A stretch of DNA of 64,000 nucleotides from Ptychodera flava (taxonomy: Eukaryota > Hemichordata > Enteropneusta > Ptychoderidae): positions 5,381,001 through 5,445,000 of the forward strand of contig NC_091935.1 of the NCBI RefSeq assembly GCF_041260155.1, given 5' to 3'. The stretch's first letter is position 1. Every line of letters begins with the position of its first letter. This document shows positions 22,735 to 35,150 of the stretch, piece by piece. The position numbers and the translations under genes are program-made. The notes beneath the pieces were generated by a model. The model made no database searches, was not told the DNA's origin, and worked only from the letters and a program-made list of their open reading frames with translations.

Positions 22735-23081
22735 TAAGGTAGTATGCGCCTCGAAAGTGAATGACATACATTTGCTCAATTTTCCTCAATGAAACTTTCA
22801 ACCATTCTCTAACCAAATCCAAAACAAAAATCAGGGGTCACCGTGCAAAATTTGGTACTAGAAAGATACATTACCCAAGATATCTCGATATTCGAAATTT
22901 AAAATGGCCTCCATCCCTTTGTTAACTCTGTGAGGAAAATACAATTTTTGGAAAACTTAAACGGTGAAAATATTTCTTGCATTAAGAGCTTTAAAATTAG
23001 TTCCATCACATGGTAGACCAGAAAAGTATTGATAAAATTTGAGAGTCTGAATGTTTGTCCCTGAGGTGCGTTTTACCTTTA
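22735..23081 (+). mobile_element. MITE family A, copy 3
   Basis: Left end TAAGGTAGTATGCGCCTCG, the best-preserved terminus. Right end GAGGTGCGTTTTACCTTTA. Contains the GGGGTCACCGTGCAAA and AAAATGGCCTCCATCCCT landmarks. Confidence 0.85.
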
Positions 23082-24765
23082 CGTTACAGTATTTCCATTA
23101 CTTTTCGAAACTTTTAAAAACATGGTTTCTTCTCCCAAAACCACATAAGTATCCAAATAAGGTGTTCAACTTGTCAATTCATCCTGTATGCGTGTAATAT
23201 CCAATAAACGTGCACGTTAGAAAATGAATTTTAGTCCAAACAGGTGGTCACTTGTTTACAAATGACGCAGCAGTGTATTCGATGTTACGTTGCAGGGCCA
23301 ATGGGTAGACTGGCCCCGGTCGCTTGGCTTTTCTCCTGCAGCAGGATATGGCTGGCCAAGAGTGTGCCATCGTGTTTACCCAACGATCAACGCCACAGCC
23401 TGCCAGAGTATGTTGCTTCAATATCTCGATCTCTTCACCACTAACGCGACAGTCAGCTAAAATTTATTCTTTCAATTCACCTTGTTTTGATATATTTATA
23501 TGCCCACAGAGTTGAGGCAAGTCTGGCTAATACGTTGCATTTCAACACACTTTCAAACGAAGGAAAATAATATAACTGTACTATTTTTCAACGGCAAAAA
23601 TAATTAGATAATCCCTACAACAGAATCTTACACTACCCAGAGGTATTTGATCTTTGTACGATAGTGACGATAAAGATCTTGGCTAATGACTACAGTCGAT
23701 CAATTGACATGGATCACCAACCAAATTAATGAGTACATGGCTTAAGTGATAATTGATCAATATAAATGCATGCTATCCCTTCATCTTTAGATTTATAAGT
23801 ATTCTGAAGTTCCATAAGTTGACCGCATCTTGATCGAATTCGTGCTTTTAAAGACACCAGTATAAAAATGACTCCCTCTCTGATTACAGAAAATTGTTGA
23901 CATACATGACATCAATTCCAGTGAATGTATTTACACTTTTTAATTCTGTACTCAGTCTGTTGAGATTCCCAAGGGAGCACCTCATTTATTTTACAAGTAT
24001 GTGGTAATTGAGGCCTAATTCCCATGACAGGCTGTCCAGGATTACAAATACAGTCACCTATTCAGGTATGTGGTAATTTAGGTCTACCTCCCAAGGCAGG
24101 CTGTTCAAGATTAGAAAATACTGTCGAGGGCTCGTGTATATCTGATCTCCAGCCGCTCACAACGACGAAAGTTGCACGAGCTCGCGCCATGGGAAATACG
24201 AACATGTTCTTTACTTGGTTAACAAATTTTTCTCCTCGTCTTTGTTTTGATAATCTACACCAGCCTTATACACTGACGAATGCAGTACGAATGGCGACGT
24301 GCCAGAAGAGCTGACAAGCAGCTTGGCTGATGCTTCTATACTCTCCGTGGATGGAGTGGAATCAATTATATTGGTATTTTACCAAGTGCTCATGAATACC
24401 AGGGCTGTGTCTGAGAGCACTTCAGAGCGAAAAAACACCCTCCTGTTCATTTACCCCGAAAAGCATAAATCATGTTGGAGAGTCTAAGAGACAATGCTAG
24501 GCTTGGTGATATGACAGAGATAGGGAAGATGAAGAGCTGAGAGGGAGAGAAGCGAAACAGGCTAAATAGGTATCATCATGAAAGAGATATGGTCACTAAC
24601 AGACAGAAACATGAAGGCTGACAGCGTTGAGAGATGAAAATAGATGGTCGAGGTGACTAGATTCTTACTGACAGGCGCATCTGACCATCCATGATAGAAC
24701 GATGGTAATTTTACCTGAGATAAATGTATACCCAGTGAATACTGACAAAAGACCATACACTGAGG

Positions 24766-24807
<42 letters not shown>

Positions 24808-25550
24808 GCAGGCAGATAGACAGACACAAAGACAGGCAGACAAGCGAGATGTCTACGAAAGAATTGAACCAAAAGTAGACGAAGAGTGACACAGACTGAC
24901 AGACACATGAACACGGACACACGGGGCGTCAGAACGATAACTCTTGACAAACAGTGGGCAAGTGTAAGCTGCCTGATGTATCTGTATCTAATAGAACACT
25001 CGTACATGGACAATAAATAGCTAGGAGTGGCGGTTTTACGACCACCATACTAATCGATTCTAATTTGTGGAGCTGAAAATCCTAGCATTGGTGACCTTAG
25101 TAGAAAATCATGTACTCTAAGTATTAAAAAGGCTGAACGCACGATCGGAGTTTATGACCTGCCATGGTTGTGTCGGATTAGTAAGGCATTCCTTCGAACA
25201 ACGTTAAGTTACCATGGCGCTTTCTTGGCAAGATTTCAAGGACGAAATTCTTTAGGTACTGTAATCAACAACTACGTCGCAGCTTACTGAACCCTTGCGT
25301 TTTGCTAATTGAGTCCGTAATCGCTTCCTATTATGCCCAATTACGATGGTAATAGAGCACTCTAATGTGTTTTACCTCAAAGTTTAGTGTCTTTGAAGTT
25401 GTTAGAACGAGCCACCAATTACCTTATCCTTTCATGATGTCATTAATGTTTTCAAGCGTTCTTGAAGAGTAACTTTTCACTTGAGAATAAAACTGACCAT
25501 ACGAGTGTTTGCCCGGCGAAGCTATTAAAGTAAACCATGCTGGTCATCTT
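23082..25550. other. Intergenic with minor repeats
   Basis: A diverged direct duplication of about 65 bp (GTATGTGGTAATTGAGGCCT / GTATGTGGTAATTTAGGTCT) spans about 23998-24125. A (CAGA)n run lies at about 24765-24810. A locally GC-richer segment at 23280-23440 has open frames in two phases but no recognisable product. Confidence 0.4.
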
Positions 25551-26337
25551 AGTCCATGAGCCAGATAGGTTATTGGTACCATTTGGGTGGGCAAATTCCC
25601 CCATACATTTTCTGAAAGCCCGAAATCTGAACTTTCTGAAAATCTTTGGTGGACAGGTCGCAGAAGTAGCTTTCTGTCTCAAAAGTCGTTGTCATGGCAA
25701 CAATACTTACAATCTTAAAAGCTAAGAATTTTAGATAAAACTGATTTTCTAGGGAACGGTAAAAGATATTTACGTGATTTCAAGACAGACACTGGTACCT
25801 CACATCATGGCCTTTCAATTGACCCCCTGACCTTAAACATTCTGGGTCAAGGTCAATAGGTCATGCCCATAACATCTCAGAATTTCGATAAAATAGAGCA
25901 TTTTTCATAAATACTTTTCTGCTACATTAACATAAAATATGATAGAAACTCAAAAACTTGTTCAGACATAGGCACAGATATGTGCTCTTTGAAAATTAGT
26001 ATGTTATGTATCAGGGATGTTGTTGGTAGTGAGTAATTACCAAGGCAACCATCAGTGTGTTTTCAGTTATACATGTACTCTATGAGCCAGGCCCCAATTA
26101 TGGTCAATTGGTACTATTTGGGGCAAGCAGAGGGCAATCTCACACTTTATATATTTTTGAAAGTTGAAACTCTGAATTTCTGAAAAGTTTTGGTAGCTTA
26201 GTAATGGGTGAAAACCGTTGCCATAGAAACAAACATCTGAATTATTTAGAAAGTACTATTTTATATAAAAGTGAATATCCTGCTTTATGAAATGTTCATA
26301 CCAAAATTGATAACATAAATATGATATGTTACACATT
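25551..26337 (+). repeat. Left arm of a 7.1-kb inverted repeat
   Basis: This segment recurs as a close reverse complement at 31846-32640. It begins AGTCCATGAGCCAGA and ends AAATATGATATGTTACACA. It holds one full and one partial copy of a ~540-bp unit, each starting near TATGAGCCAG or CATGAGCCAG and containing a TTGGTAC(C/T)ATTTGGG block, an X-box-like GTTGTCATGGCAAC and GGTCAAGGTCAATAGGTCAT. Confidence 0.9.
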
Positions 26338-27398
26338 CTAACTTTCACTCAAGATGTGACCTTAAAGTCAAGGTCAGGCGTACACGAGGTCAAAGTTCAA
26401 AACATGGAAAATTTACATTTCAGGTGACTATGCACAGAAATAGTGTCTCTTTTGTTGTGCACTTTTTGACATTTTCAAGCAAGGTGCACTCTTGTCAGCA
26501 AAGATGCACTCTTGTCTTTGATAAACGATACATGTTGCTTCTACCGGTATTAAATTTGACCACATTGTCTAATGCTCTTTTCAAACCAAGGTCAAGGTCA
26601 ATGAAAGAACAAGGTTAAACATAGAATAATGTGGTGATTTCTATGGTGTTACGTATATGTTTTTACACGGAAAGAGTATTTTATGGTACCAGTTTGTATT
26701 AAACGTCATAATTATCAATGATAAGCAATATCAACAAGCTTATATTTAGCTAACAGCCTACAGCTATTAGCTATAGCTATACACGTATTGGCCAATAATG
26801 TATATCTTCAGAATTTTCATACTACTGTAAGCAAACATGTGTCATTTTAATGTTTTTTCGAACGTTTACGTAAATGCAAAATCATTAGTGATATGACATC
26901 TGAACTTTAACGTGACAATTTGAACAACGTACTGAGCCCCAGTAGTACTTATACCTTTATATGCGTGGCCCGCACCTGATCTAACAAAAAAATAGACAGT
27001 CAGAAATAAGTTTTTAATGCTGCTTGACCTCAGCCGTAAATATATCAACGATAGATAACAAAATGAAATGTGTCTGATAGAGCTAATAATAAAACTACTG
27101 TTTTGAACCGCTTGATCAAAAGTAAATAGCACTAAATAAAACAAACATATTAACGTTCATCGTTAACTTACTAATTACAATGACCAACGACCAATGTTAT
27201 GTTGACTTTCTATGATCCTCTACGTTTTCCCTGGCAAAATGCAATGTGCAAAAAGTATGCAAGCCACACCACCAAAAACTAATCAGTTCTTGCCATTTGC
27301 TAGCTGAATCTATGTACCAGATTTGATTCTGATCTGATAAGCCGTTTTTGAGATATCGGACCAACACAGCTGCCAACAGACAGACAGACAGACAGACA

Positions 27399-27444
<46 letters not shown>

Positions 27445-30400
27445 TCGCTGCGACATATGCTCACGTGTGTAAACACGTGAGCAAAAATGGACGCTCATCA
27501 TGAAAATCGACGCCGAACAAGTAAGACAAGGGAATGCTTCTGAAATGTATCAAGAGAAAATTATCAAATTTAAGCGATCTAGATCTGCATGTGTATGCTA
27601 CTCAGCTGTAGAAAGTCTTAATTTTGAAATTGGCGAAGGTTTAGACATTTAATATCTAATTTTACGGAATCAGTGGACAATGTAACCCTGTTGCTGACTG
27701 GATATCAACGCATTATATCATCGATATCAAGACATCAACTATCAACCAAACGCTTGAACAAACTAACTGCGCATCGACTTAATGTTTATCAGATATTTAT
27801 CAAATTTCCGATAACGTTGTATTAGATTTTTCGCTTTGGGTCAATTTTAATGGGCGCAGCTAGCTGGCAAGGTACGCATACCCATTACGGACAAGTGGTA
27901 CCAAAAGTATTTCGTGGTTCAAGATTACCCCATTGCTTTTGTCATTTTTGATATATCCCTTGGACCTGGTAAATTTCTTAGTTACCTTGAATGATAATGA
28001 TTATTGGACCTGTTTTGATGTCTGTTGTTTAGTAAATTAAAAATAAACTTTCAGAACCGCTTGCATGGCTTCAAATCCTAACGGAAGCCTGAGTGGTAAA
28101 TGGACAGGCTACACAATTTTTTGTGTTACCTAAAATGTGGCCAGATGTCACGCCCTGCTGTCAAAAGTCAGTGGAAAACTTTGAACAATAATAGTTCTGT
28201 TATTCAGATTCTGGAAAAAATCCTAGCGTTAGTAATGTGCCCAAAAATAAAGACAGCTAGGGTGGGTTTTTTTACTATTGTCCTGGGACATATACTATTT
28301 TGAGATGAGAAATAATGCCTGTCCATACATTTTAAAGAACAAAATAAGAAAATTCGGCGTACTTTTTAAAAGAAAACTTGGCAGAAACGTAAAACGACAT
28401 ATATAGCGAAGGAAGAAAATATTTTCTTCTTGGGCGAACCTTCGTCGGAACATATTCGACGGGTTTGGAAATGATGTGAATGGCTCCAGCGGAATCAGAT
28501 TCACTGACAGCTGAACGATAACGACCTAACGTCGTGTGGACGGCAATGAACGACTCTGGACATTTACGACCATACAATCGAATTCCATTTTCCAAATATT
28601 TTGTTGCACGGTATCGGCTCTTTCCTTGACCAATTTTCTTTCCTTGACCAATTTTCATTTATGTGGGGAAAAATTACTGAACTCTACAAGTATCTCCATC
28701 ACAGCGCTGTATCTGAACTGAACTCCATCTTGTCACTTGTTTACGCCCTGGCTGTCCTTCGGTCTTACAAGTTGTGTTCATATTGGCCATGATATCGAAT
28801 ATTTGTCGAATATTGTAACAACGAAGCATAAGCTACGACAAATTTTCCAGCTGCTGTCGCCAATCACGACAAGGTAATGTTGGTACAGGTATGCCAGCTA
28901 TCAAACACAAGCTCAGACTGTGCATTCTGTAAAATCAAGGGTTTTTGTAGCAGACCCTGGCAAGCCTATGTGAGCCTGAGCTTGCCTGGGGCAAGCCTGT
29001 GGCCTGCCCGAGGCTTGCCTTTTGTTGCATTAGTTCTGCGGGTACTGTATTGCAGCTGCGGTGGCAGTGTGCTTCTGCTGCTACAATACCCCTTGACGTT
29101 ATAGCCATCATCCTTTCTACAGCATTTTCCCAAAGACTTATGTTTGCCTCAAGTCTACTGCTTGATGTAGGGGTTCTCGTGTTTAGCCCTTTATTACATA
29201 TTTTGTTCTTTCACAAATTATACATCTTTTTCTGATAGACTCCAGTATTTACATTTGTAGCATCCCTTTGTGACACCCTAGACTCAGATTGCAGTTAATA
29301 GTAGATTGAACTGAATTTTCACATTCAAGTCTACTAAGTGTTTTCTTGTGGGAACACTTTTTCTCCGCGGTCTAGATTATACAATATGTAATACAGTTTC
29401 AAATTTGCGAATTTTGGTTGCTTTGAACAAACCTTTCCAAAATTGAGTTCCCCGAGCTTATTAAGATGTGAGCCATAGCACCTTAAATGATACGTGGACG
29501 TAATATTTGCACATTTTTTGCCTGCTTGTTTTGATTAACATCCTCTGAAACATCCATTACGTTAGATTTAACAATTTTTTCACAAACATAAATCGAGACA
29601 ATGGTATTGCGTGAAAAAAGAAATGCCACTTAATGTTTTTTACTTTATTGAAATATATATTAAATTAAAGATTATTTAGGAGGTGACTTATTGTATTTTA
29701 ATCACCAAAGATTAAGTGAATTTCCATGTCTGAAAAAATAAGTGAGCATATGACCACAAAACCAATAGGATGTACAACAAATGAATCACTCCCTTGGAGT
29801 ACTAGTGAAGTTTAATTTCAAGATGTTTGATTTTATTACCTACACAACTCACTTTTCAAGTTTTATAAGAAATATCGCATAAAGCTGAATTATTTTATAT
29901 GTTGACGATTTCTTTGTTACTTAATTACTCGGATATCATATGCGCATGATATGTGTATTGTACATGCCTAGACAAAATTCAAAACTTTGAACAAAAGGCG
30001 GATAGATTCAAAAAGGCGAACTGAAGTTGCAATTCTACTTGCTGTAGCAACATGTGTAACATTGAAACCGACAGTCATTAAATCAGCGCAACTAACTGGA
30101 CCAAGATATTCACGACACAGCGATCATTTTTCGGGAATTAAGGTGGTTACGCAGTTTTTACCTCCGCTGTCAGTGACGTGGAGCATATCAGATAGGTGGA
30201 TTGTCCGTCGTCAGCCGTCATCTATCAACAATTGTTTTATTCTCTGAAACTGCTGGTCTGCTTTCAAAACTGGTATGCAACTCATTTGGCTGAGTTCAGT
30301 TAGATTTGTTCAAATCATGGTGAAATTTACATATTTGTATTTTGGGGCATTTCTTCCTTTTTATCAACTTTGAAATATGTTATGTGGGTTCCTAGGGACA

Positions 30401-30576
30401 ACCTGAGTGAGGTTTATTCAAGTTGAGAAGAAAAGTTCGTAATTGAAATTTTTGGGCCTTTTTTCGTTTTGGTTGAAAAACACAATTTTCTCACAATTAT
30501 CTTTAAAGGTTCCCAGGTATGACTTCAGTTTCTTCAAATTTTGTTAATACTTGCATATTTATGGTAGAGATGAAAA
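26338..30576. other. Interior of the inverted-repeat structure
   Basis: No gene recognised. It holds further GGTCAAGGTCA motifs (26363, 26589), a repeated GCACTCTTGTC (about 26486 and 26508), a conserved-looking stretch ending GAGATATCGGACCAACACAG just before the 27.37-kb microsatellite, an 18-bp tandem TTTCCTTGACCAATTTTC near 28622, and a small GGCAAGCCT/AGGCTTGCC inverted pair near 28990-29020. Confidence 0.45.
27377..27440. repeat. (CAGA)n-(CA)n microsatellite
   Basis: CAGA repeats to about 27400 followed by pure CA to 27440. Confidence 0.95.
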
Positions 30577-30758
30577 ACAAGAGCCATTATTATATAATAG
30601 TAATAGATGCATTTGCAAGGATGTCCTTGTTCAGTGTTCCTAAAATCAACATAAGCAGATGTATCAGTATTACAAAGTTTATTTACAACAAAACCTGACC
30701 CTTTTTATTTTAAGCAATACATAACAGCAGAAGTCTATCGGCTGCTAGGCCTCTTGTT
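30577..30758. mobile_element. 182-bp MITE with AACAAGAG ends
   Basis: Starts AACAAGAGCC and ends GGCCTCTTGTT, inverted repeats apart from one inserted G. There is no coding capacity between them. It lies inside the large inverted-repeat structure. Confidence 0.5.
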
Positions 30759-30931
30759 AAAGCTTTTCCCATGTGACCTAAGCTCCGCCCCAATGGAAAA
30801 TAACAACCAAAAGCATTTATCTGGAGATACAGGGTAGCTCAACATGAAATCCGGAAAAAGTTGTAGTATATCGGTATCGCTTGAGATCAGACTACTTGTC
30901 TACTCGTTGACAAGCTTATAATCATCTCCCA

Positions 30932-31178
30932 CTAACTATGTTGGTCCGACACAGATACTCATTTTGATAAGTGAACATGTTACTTCAATCATGAAAACAA
31001 AAACATAAAACTTTGCCAAATTTTGTTTTTAAACAATCAAACACACTTACGTATATAACTACGTTGGTCCGACACAGATACTCATTTTGATAAGTGAACA
31101 TGTTACTTCAATCATGAAAACAAAAACATAAAACTTTGCCAAATTTTGTTTTTTAAACAATCAAACACACTTACGTAT
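30932..31178 (+). repeat. Near-identical 123-bp tandem duplication
   Basis: The block containing GTTGGTCCGACACAGATACT begins at 30940 and again at 31063 and runs to TCAAACACACTTACGTATAT in both copies. The only visible differences are TATG/TACG at the head and one extra T in a T-run. Such identity implies a recent event. Confidence 0.9.
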
Positions 31179-31259
31179 ATTTGCCTTTTGACCTCTTTTA
31201 CTGTCGATATGACTTTAGTTGACATTGCTGTGTACTTAGCACACAAAAGTTATGATTTT

Positions 31260-32640
31260 ATAACCATTAATATACATGCAAAGGTATGTCCAATGTCGCT
31301 CTATTACTGTATCTGAAAATGCATTGATGGGTTGCTATGGTGATTGCCGCCCTGTCAACAAGGTATATGATAAAAAACACTAGTCTTTTAAAGAGATCGC
31401 ATTAGCTCTGATAGCTGACTAGGTTTTCATGTTTGTACTTTTGGTTTGGTAAAAATGTTGCAAAGCTATTTGCAAAAAAATCCCACCTTAAACAATTTCT
31501 AAGTTGCTGAAGGCAATGCCTATTGACCTTGACCTACAAATCTAAAGGTCATGGGGTCAATTAAGAAGCATGCGAACTATATGCATTCTTAAATCAATCA
31601 AATATCTTTTGTCGTGTATTTGATAATCTATTTTACATAGTATGCTTAATTTTAATGCTTTTGAATGCTGATTCCATGACAACAATATTTACACTGAAAG
31701 CGTATTCAGCAAACTGTCCAATGAAGATTTCTCAAAATTCAGATTTTCAGGTTTAAAAGGCGGCTTTGTTCCCGATTCAAGTCAAATGAAAGCAAATTGA
31801 CAAAATTTGGGGTCTGGCTCATAGGCTACATGCATAACTGTAGAGTGTGTAACATATCCTATTTATGTTATCAATTTTGGTATGAACATTTTCATAAAGC
31901 AGGATATTCACTTTTGTATACAATTGTACTTTCTTAATAATTCAGATGTTTGTTTCTATGGCAACGGTTTTCACCCATTACAAAGCTAACAAAACTTTTC
32001 AGAAAATTCAGAGTTTCAACTTTCAAAAATATATAAAGTGTGAGATTGCCCTCTGCTTGCCCCAAATAGTACCAATTGACCATAATTGGGGCCTGGCTCA
32101 TAGAGTACATGTATAACTGAAAACACACTGATGGTTGCCTTGGTAATTACTCACTACCAACAACATCCCTGATAATAACATACTAATTTTCAAAGAGCAC
32201 ATATCTGTGGCTATGTCTGAACAAGTTTTTGAGTTTCTATCATATTTTATGTTAATGAAGCAGAAAAGTATTTATGAAAAATGCTCTATTTTATCGAAAT
32301 TCTGAGATGTTATGGGCATGACCTATTGACCTTGACCAAGAATGTTCAAGGTCATGGGGTCAACTGAAAGGCCATAATGTGAGGCACCAGTATGTGTCAT
32401 TAAATCATGTAAATATCTTTGCTGTTCACTAAATAGTCAGTTTTGTATAGTATTCTTAGCTTTTAAGATTGTAAGTATTGTTGCCATGACAACAACTTTT
32501 GAGACAGAAAGCTACTTCTGAGACATGTCCACCAAAGATTTTCAGAAAATTCAGATTTCGGGCTTTCAGAAAATGTATGGGGGAATTTGCCCACCCAAAT
32601 GGTACCAATCGACCAATTTTGGGGGTCTGGCTCATGGACT
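31260..32640 (-). repeat. Right arm and tandem array of ~540-bp units
   Basis: 31846-32640 is the reverse complement of the left arm at 25551-26337. Read on the minus strand, the same unit order continues past the arm: another TATGAGCCAGACCCC start at about 31825, a diverged unit with TTGTTGTCATGGAA, ending TAGGTCAAGGTCAATAGGCA at about 31520, then the head of a further unit. The arm is therefore embedded in a decaying tandem array. Confidence 0.8.
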
Positions 32641-34093
32641 ATCTAGCTCTATGATTACATAGCTCCATGGTCAGTCTGTACAGAAGGGAAATCCCGACTC
32701 CCGAAACCGTCATTTCTAGCTACAGTGTTTCAACATATATATGCACGCAAGTTGACGTGGCTGACGACACGATTTCTAGTAAATTGATAAATAAACACAT
32801 TTATAAAGAAATTTATCGAAAAACATCATGTGATGAGCTTATATGAAGACTTATGACCAAGAAAGGATAACTCATCGACAAAAATTCACATATTTTAGGA
32901 AAAGGGAACGATTAATGAGACGCTTTGGTATGTTGGGGCATGGAGGTACTACCTCCATGGTTGGGTAAAGTACGGGTCATCGTAGGTGTGATTTGATAGG
33001 CTAAACGCTGTAATATTCTTTTCTAAAGTCGTGGCAACGTATCCGAAAATGAAGGTGAGCATCTAGCATTTCACGCGGTCTTTTGTTCCCTGTTACTACT
33101 TTTAGCGCCCATTTATTTCGCATTGTGCAAGAGTCGAGGAGAACTTATGCAAGCCAGGACAAGTGAATGTATGCCAAACCGTGAACCCGACAAACAAGAC
33201 CGAGCGCGAATCAACGGTCGTGATAGCGCCACCAACGTCAAAATGCACGTCAGAACCTGTTTACGAGTGCTGTGTTCTATGCAAGACGACTATCTGACAA
33301 AACCGCGGTTTAATAGCTGACAAAATCCTTGTTACCAGTAGCCTAGGAAGGCTTTTGGCTAAATCGCTGCAGCTCAAGAAAAGTATCACTGTACTGCGTT
33401 TTTTGTTGGTTCAAACATTTCCGTAATTCTTAAGAAAATATTTTCTTCTTTTATATAGGCTAATCCTGATCATATCATTTCGCCTATTCATCTATTTTAT
33501 AAGTGTATTTGTCTGTTTGTGGGTGTGTACTAAATTTACATATACGTTGAAATAGCTTTATATAGAGAGATCAGGGCGTTTCAAGAGTGAGAAAACGGAC
33601 CAAAGATTGTGTACACTAGACCTTAGAGCATAGACAGTGGAGCCCTTCAGCTCCACTGTCTGTACTTGTATCAAATGTTTATCGTTGACATTATTAAAAT
33701 CGTACATCTCTCACATCGAGATGAAATACATCAAATGAATACAATGTATTCATAAATGCATATCATTATCTTATATATAATGCATGCTAAGTCAAGAAAC
33801 AGGCAGCCTGCAGCCTGTCTCGACGAAAGTAACAGCATGCGCATTATCGCCAGAGCACTGAAACTTACGCCGACGTTGGTGGCGTTGTCACCAACCAATG
33901 CGATCGATTCGAGCCTGATCGCACTTCTACAGCTTAGTCCACCAACCAAACTTCATGATTCCCAATTCCTTTAAAGCAGTTAATTGTAGTGACTTGTAGC
34001 AGTTTTGTTTCAATGCTAACCATATAAGGAAACAACAATGATATACCCTTCACTGATCACAGAGAGCCCCGCCCGTATTTTTCGTTCATTATA
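32641..34093. other. Intergenic
   Basis: A perfect 12-bp hairpin, AGACAGTGGAGC / GCTCCACTGTCT, with a 6-base loop lies at 33632-33661. No gene recognised. Confidence 0.4.
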
Positions 34094-34096
34094 TTA

Positions 34097-34362
34097 GGCC
34101 AAAGTAATTAAATTCTTTGTTTTGCGTCCACTCTAAATGGGAAAAGGTACGCGTCTACGCGGCTGAAAAACACACAAAAGAAAATTAACACAATGTAATT
34201 GATCGCAGCAAATAACAAATTGTAACAAAATTTTAGTTCAGAAAAGCTAAGCGGTCATGTCCTAAATTTCCTATTCAAATACACTGTGTGTGTTTTTCAT
34301 GAAAACCTTAAAAACCTACGCGGGTGGGGACGCAAAACAAAAAAGAATTTAATACTTTGGCC
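34097..34362. mobile_element. 266-bp MITE with GGCCAAAGTA ends and TTA flanks
   Basis: The left end GGCCAAAGTAATTAAATTC continues TTTGTTTTGCGTCC; the right end, read in reverse, is GGCCAAAGTATTAAATTC then TTTTTTGTTTTGCGTCCCC. Inner CTACGCGG blocks are also present in each half. TTA lies on both sides (34094-34096 and 34363-34365). A TTA duplication with GG termini fits a PIF/Harbinger-type non-autonomous element. Confidence 0.8.
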
Positions 34363-34461
34363 TTACTATTACTTCAGCTACCGTGACTACTACTAATACT
34401 TATGCTGCAGCTGCTGCCGCTTCTAGCACTAAACGTTATATATCGTCAATAGCTTAATCAG

Positions 34462-34644
34462 TTAATTAGGGCAATAGTCCTGAACATCGTCATACACATT
34501 AAAATTTACAATCAAAATACCACCCAAAAACCCTACAAAAGCTGCACACACGTCTGTCAACATCCAAACTCCATCAGTTCCAGAAACACCATGAGTTTCC
34601 TTTATGTCCATCATACCTGAAATCACTTTTATCGCAGATTCTCC
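34462..34644 (-). CDS. Possible terminal exon with one membrane segment
   Basis: On the minus strand, TGTACCATTTCCAG at 34658-34645 is a fair acceptor, followed by 60 codons in phase 0: GESAIKVISGMMDIKETHGV, then a hydrophobic run CAAFVGFLGGILIVNF, ending YDDVQDYCPN-stop. The product is unrecognised and no partner exon was found upstream on that strand. It may be a stray frame in AT-rich DNA. Confidence 0.25.
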   Translation of the reverse strand, partial: GESAIKVISGMMDIKETHGVSGTDGVWMLTDVCAAFVGFLGGILIVNFNVYDDVQDYCPN

Positions 34645-35150
34645 CTGGAAATGGTACATAAAATACAACTTTTGGTTATTTGTCATCGGTAGAGAAGAAA
34701 ATGTGTTCTCGTTGACCTTTCTTCATAAAACGTGAATGTAGAGATGTCTCATAATAAAAAAATTGACACATCAACTGACGTAATGAATGAGAAACTTTGA
34801 CTTGAGTATGCGTTCGATTTTGTTCTAGGCGGCACGGGGAAAATGTTCCCGCTGCAAGAGAAGGAAAACATAACTCGCTTGCCTAGTGAAATGCCCATTG
34901 GATATCGGATTCGGATTCAGGGAAGAGGGTTCGTTTGAGAAACGAACTACAGAGGGCGCGTGCGTTTTAGGCCATCGACAGTCGTCGTAGTTCAGAATTA
35001 CACTTATTCAGGTTGTTGTTCATCGAATTCGACTGACCAAGATATCGCACATCGTAGAGGCAACGTACGCACTATAGAAAGAATAAGCAGAGAAAATTGT
35101 TATGAAAGAAAAGTCTTAGCATTTTTGTGAGATACTCTTGCATAGGTTGC
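34645..35150. other. Spacer, nothing recognised
   Basis: No gene or element seen. Confidence 0.4.

Noticed and set aside
24562-25013. Cys/Val/Leu-rich minus-strand frames (CLSVCLSVCL)
   Set aside because: Translation of a CAGA microsatellite and its flanks.
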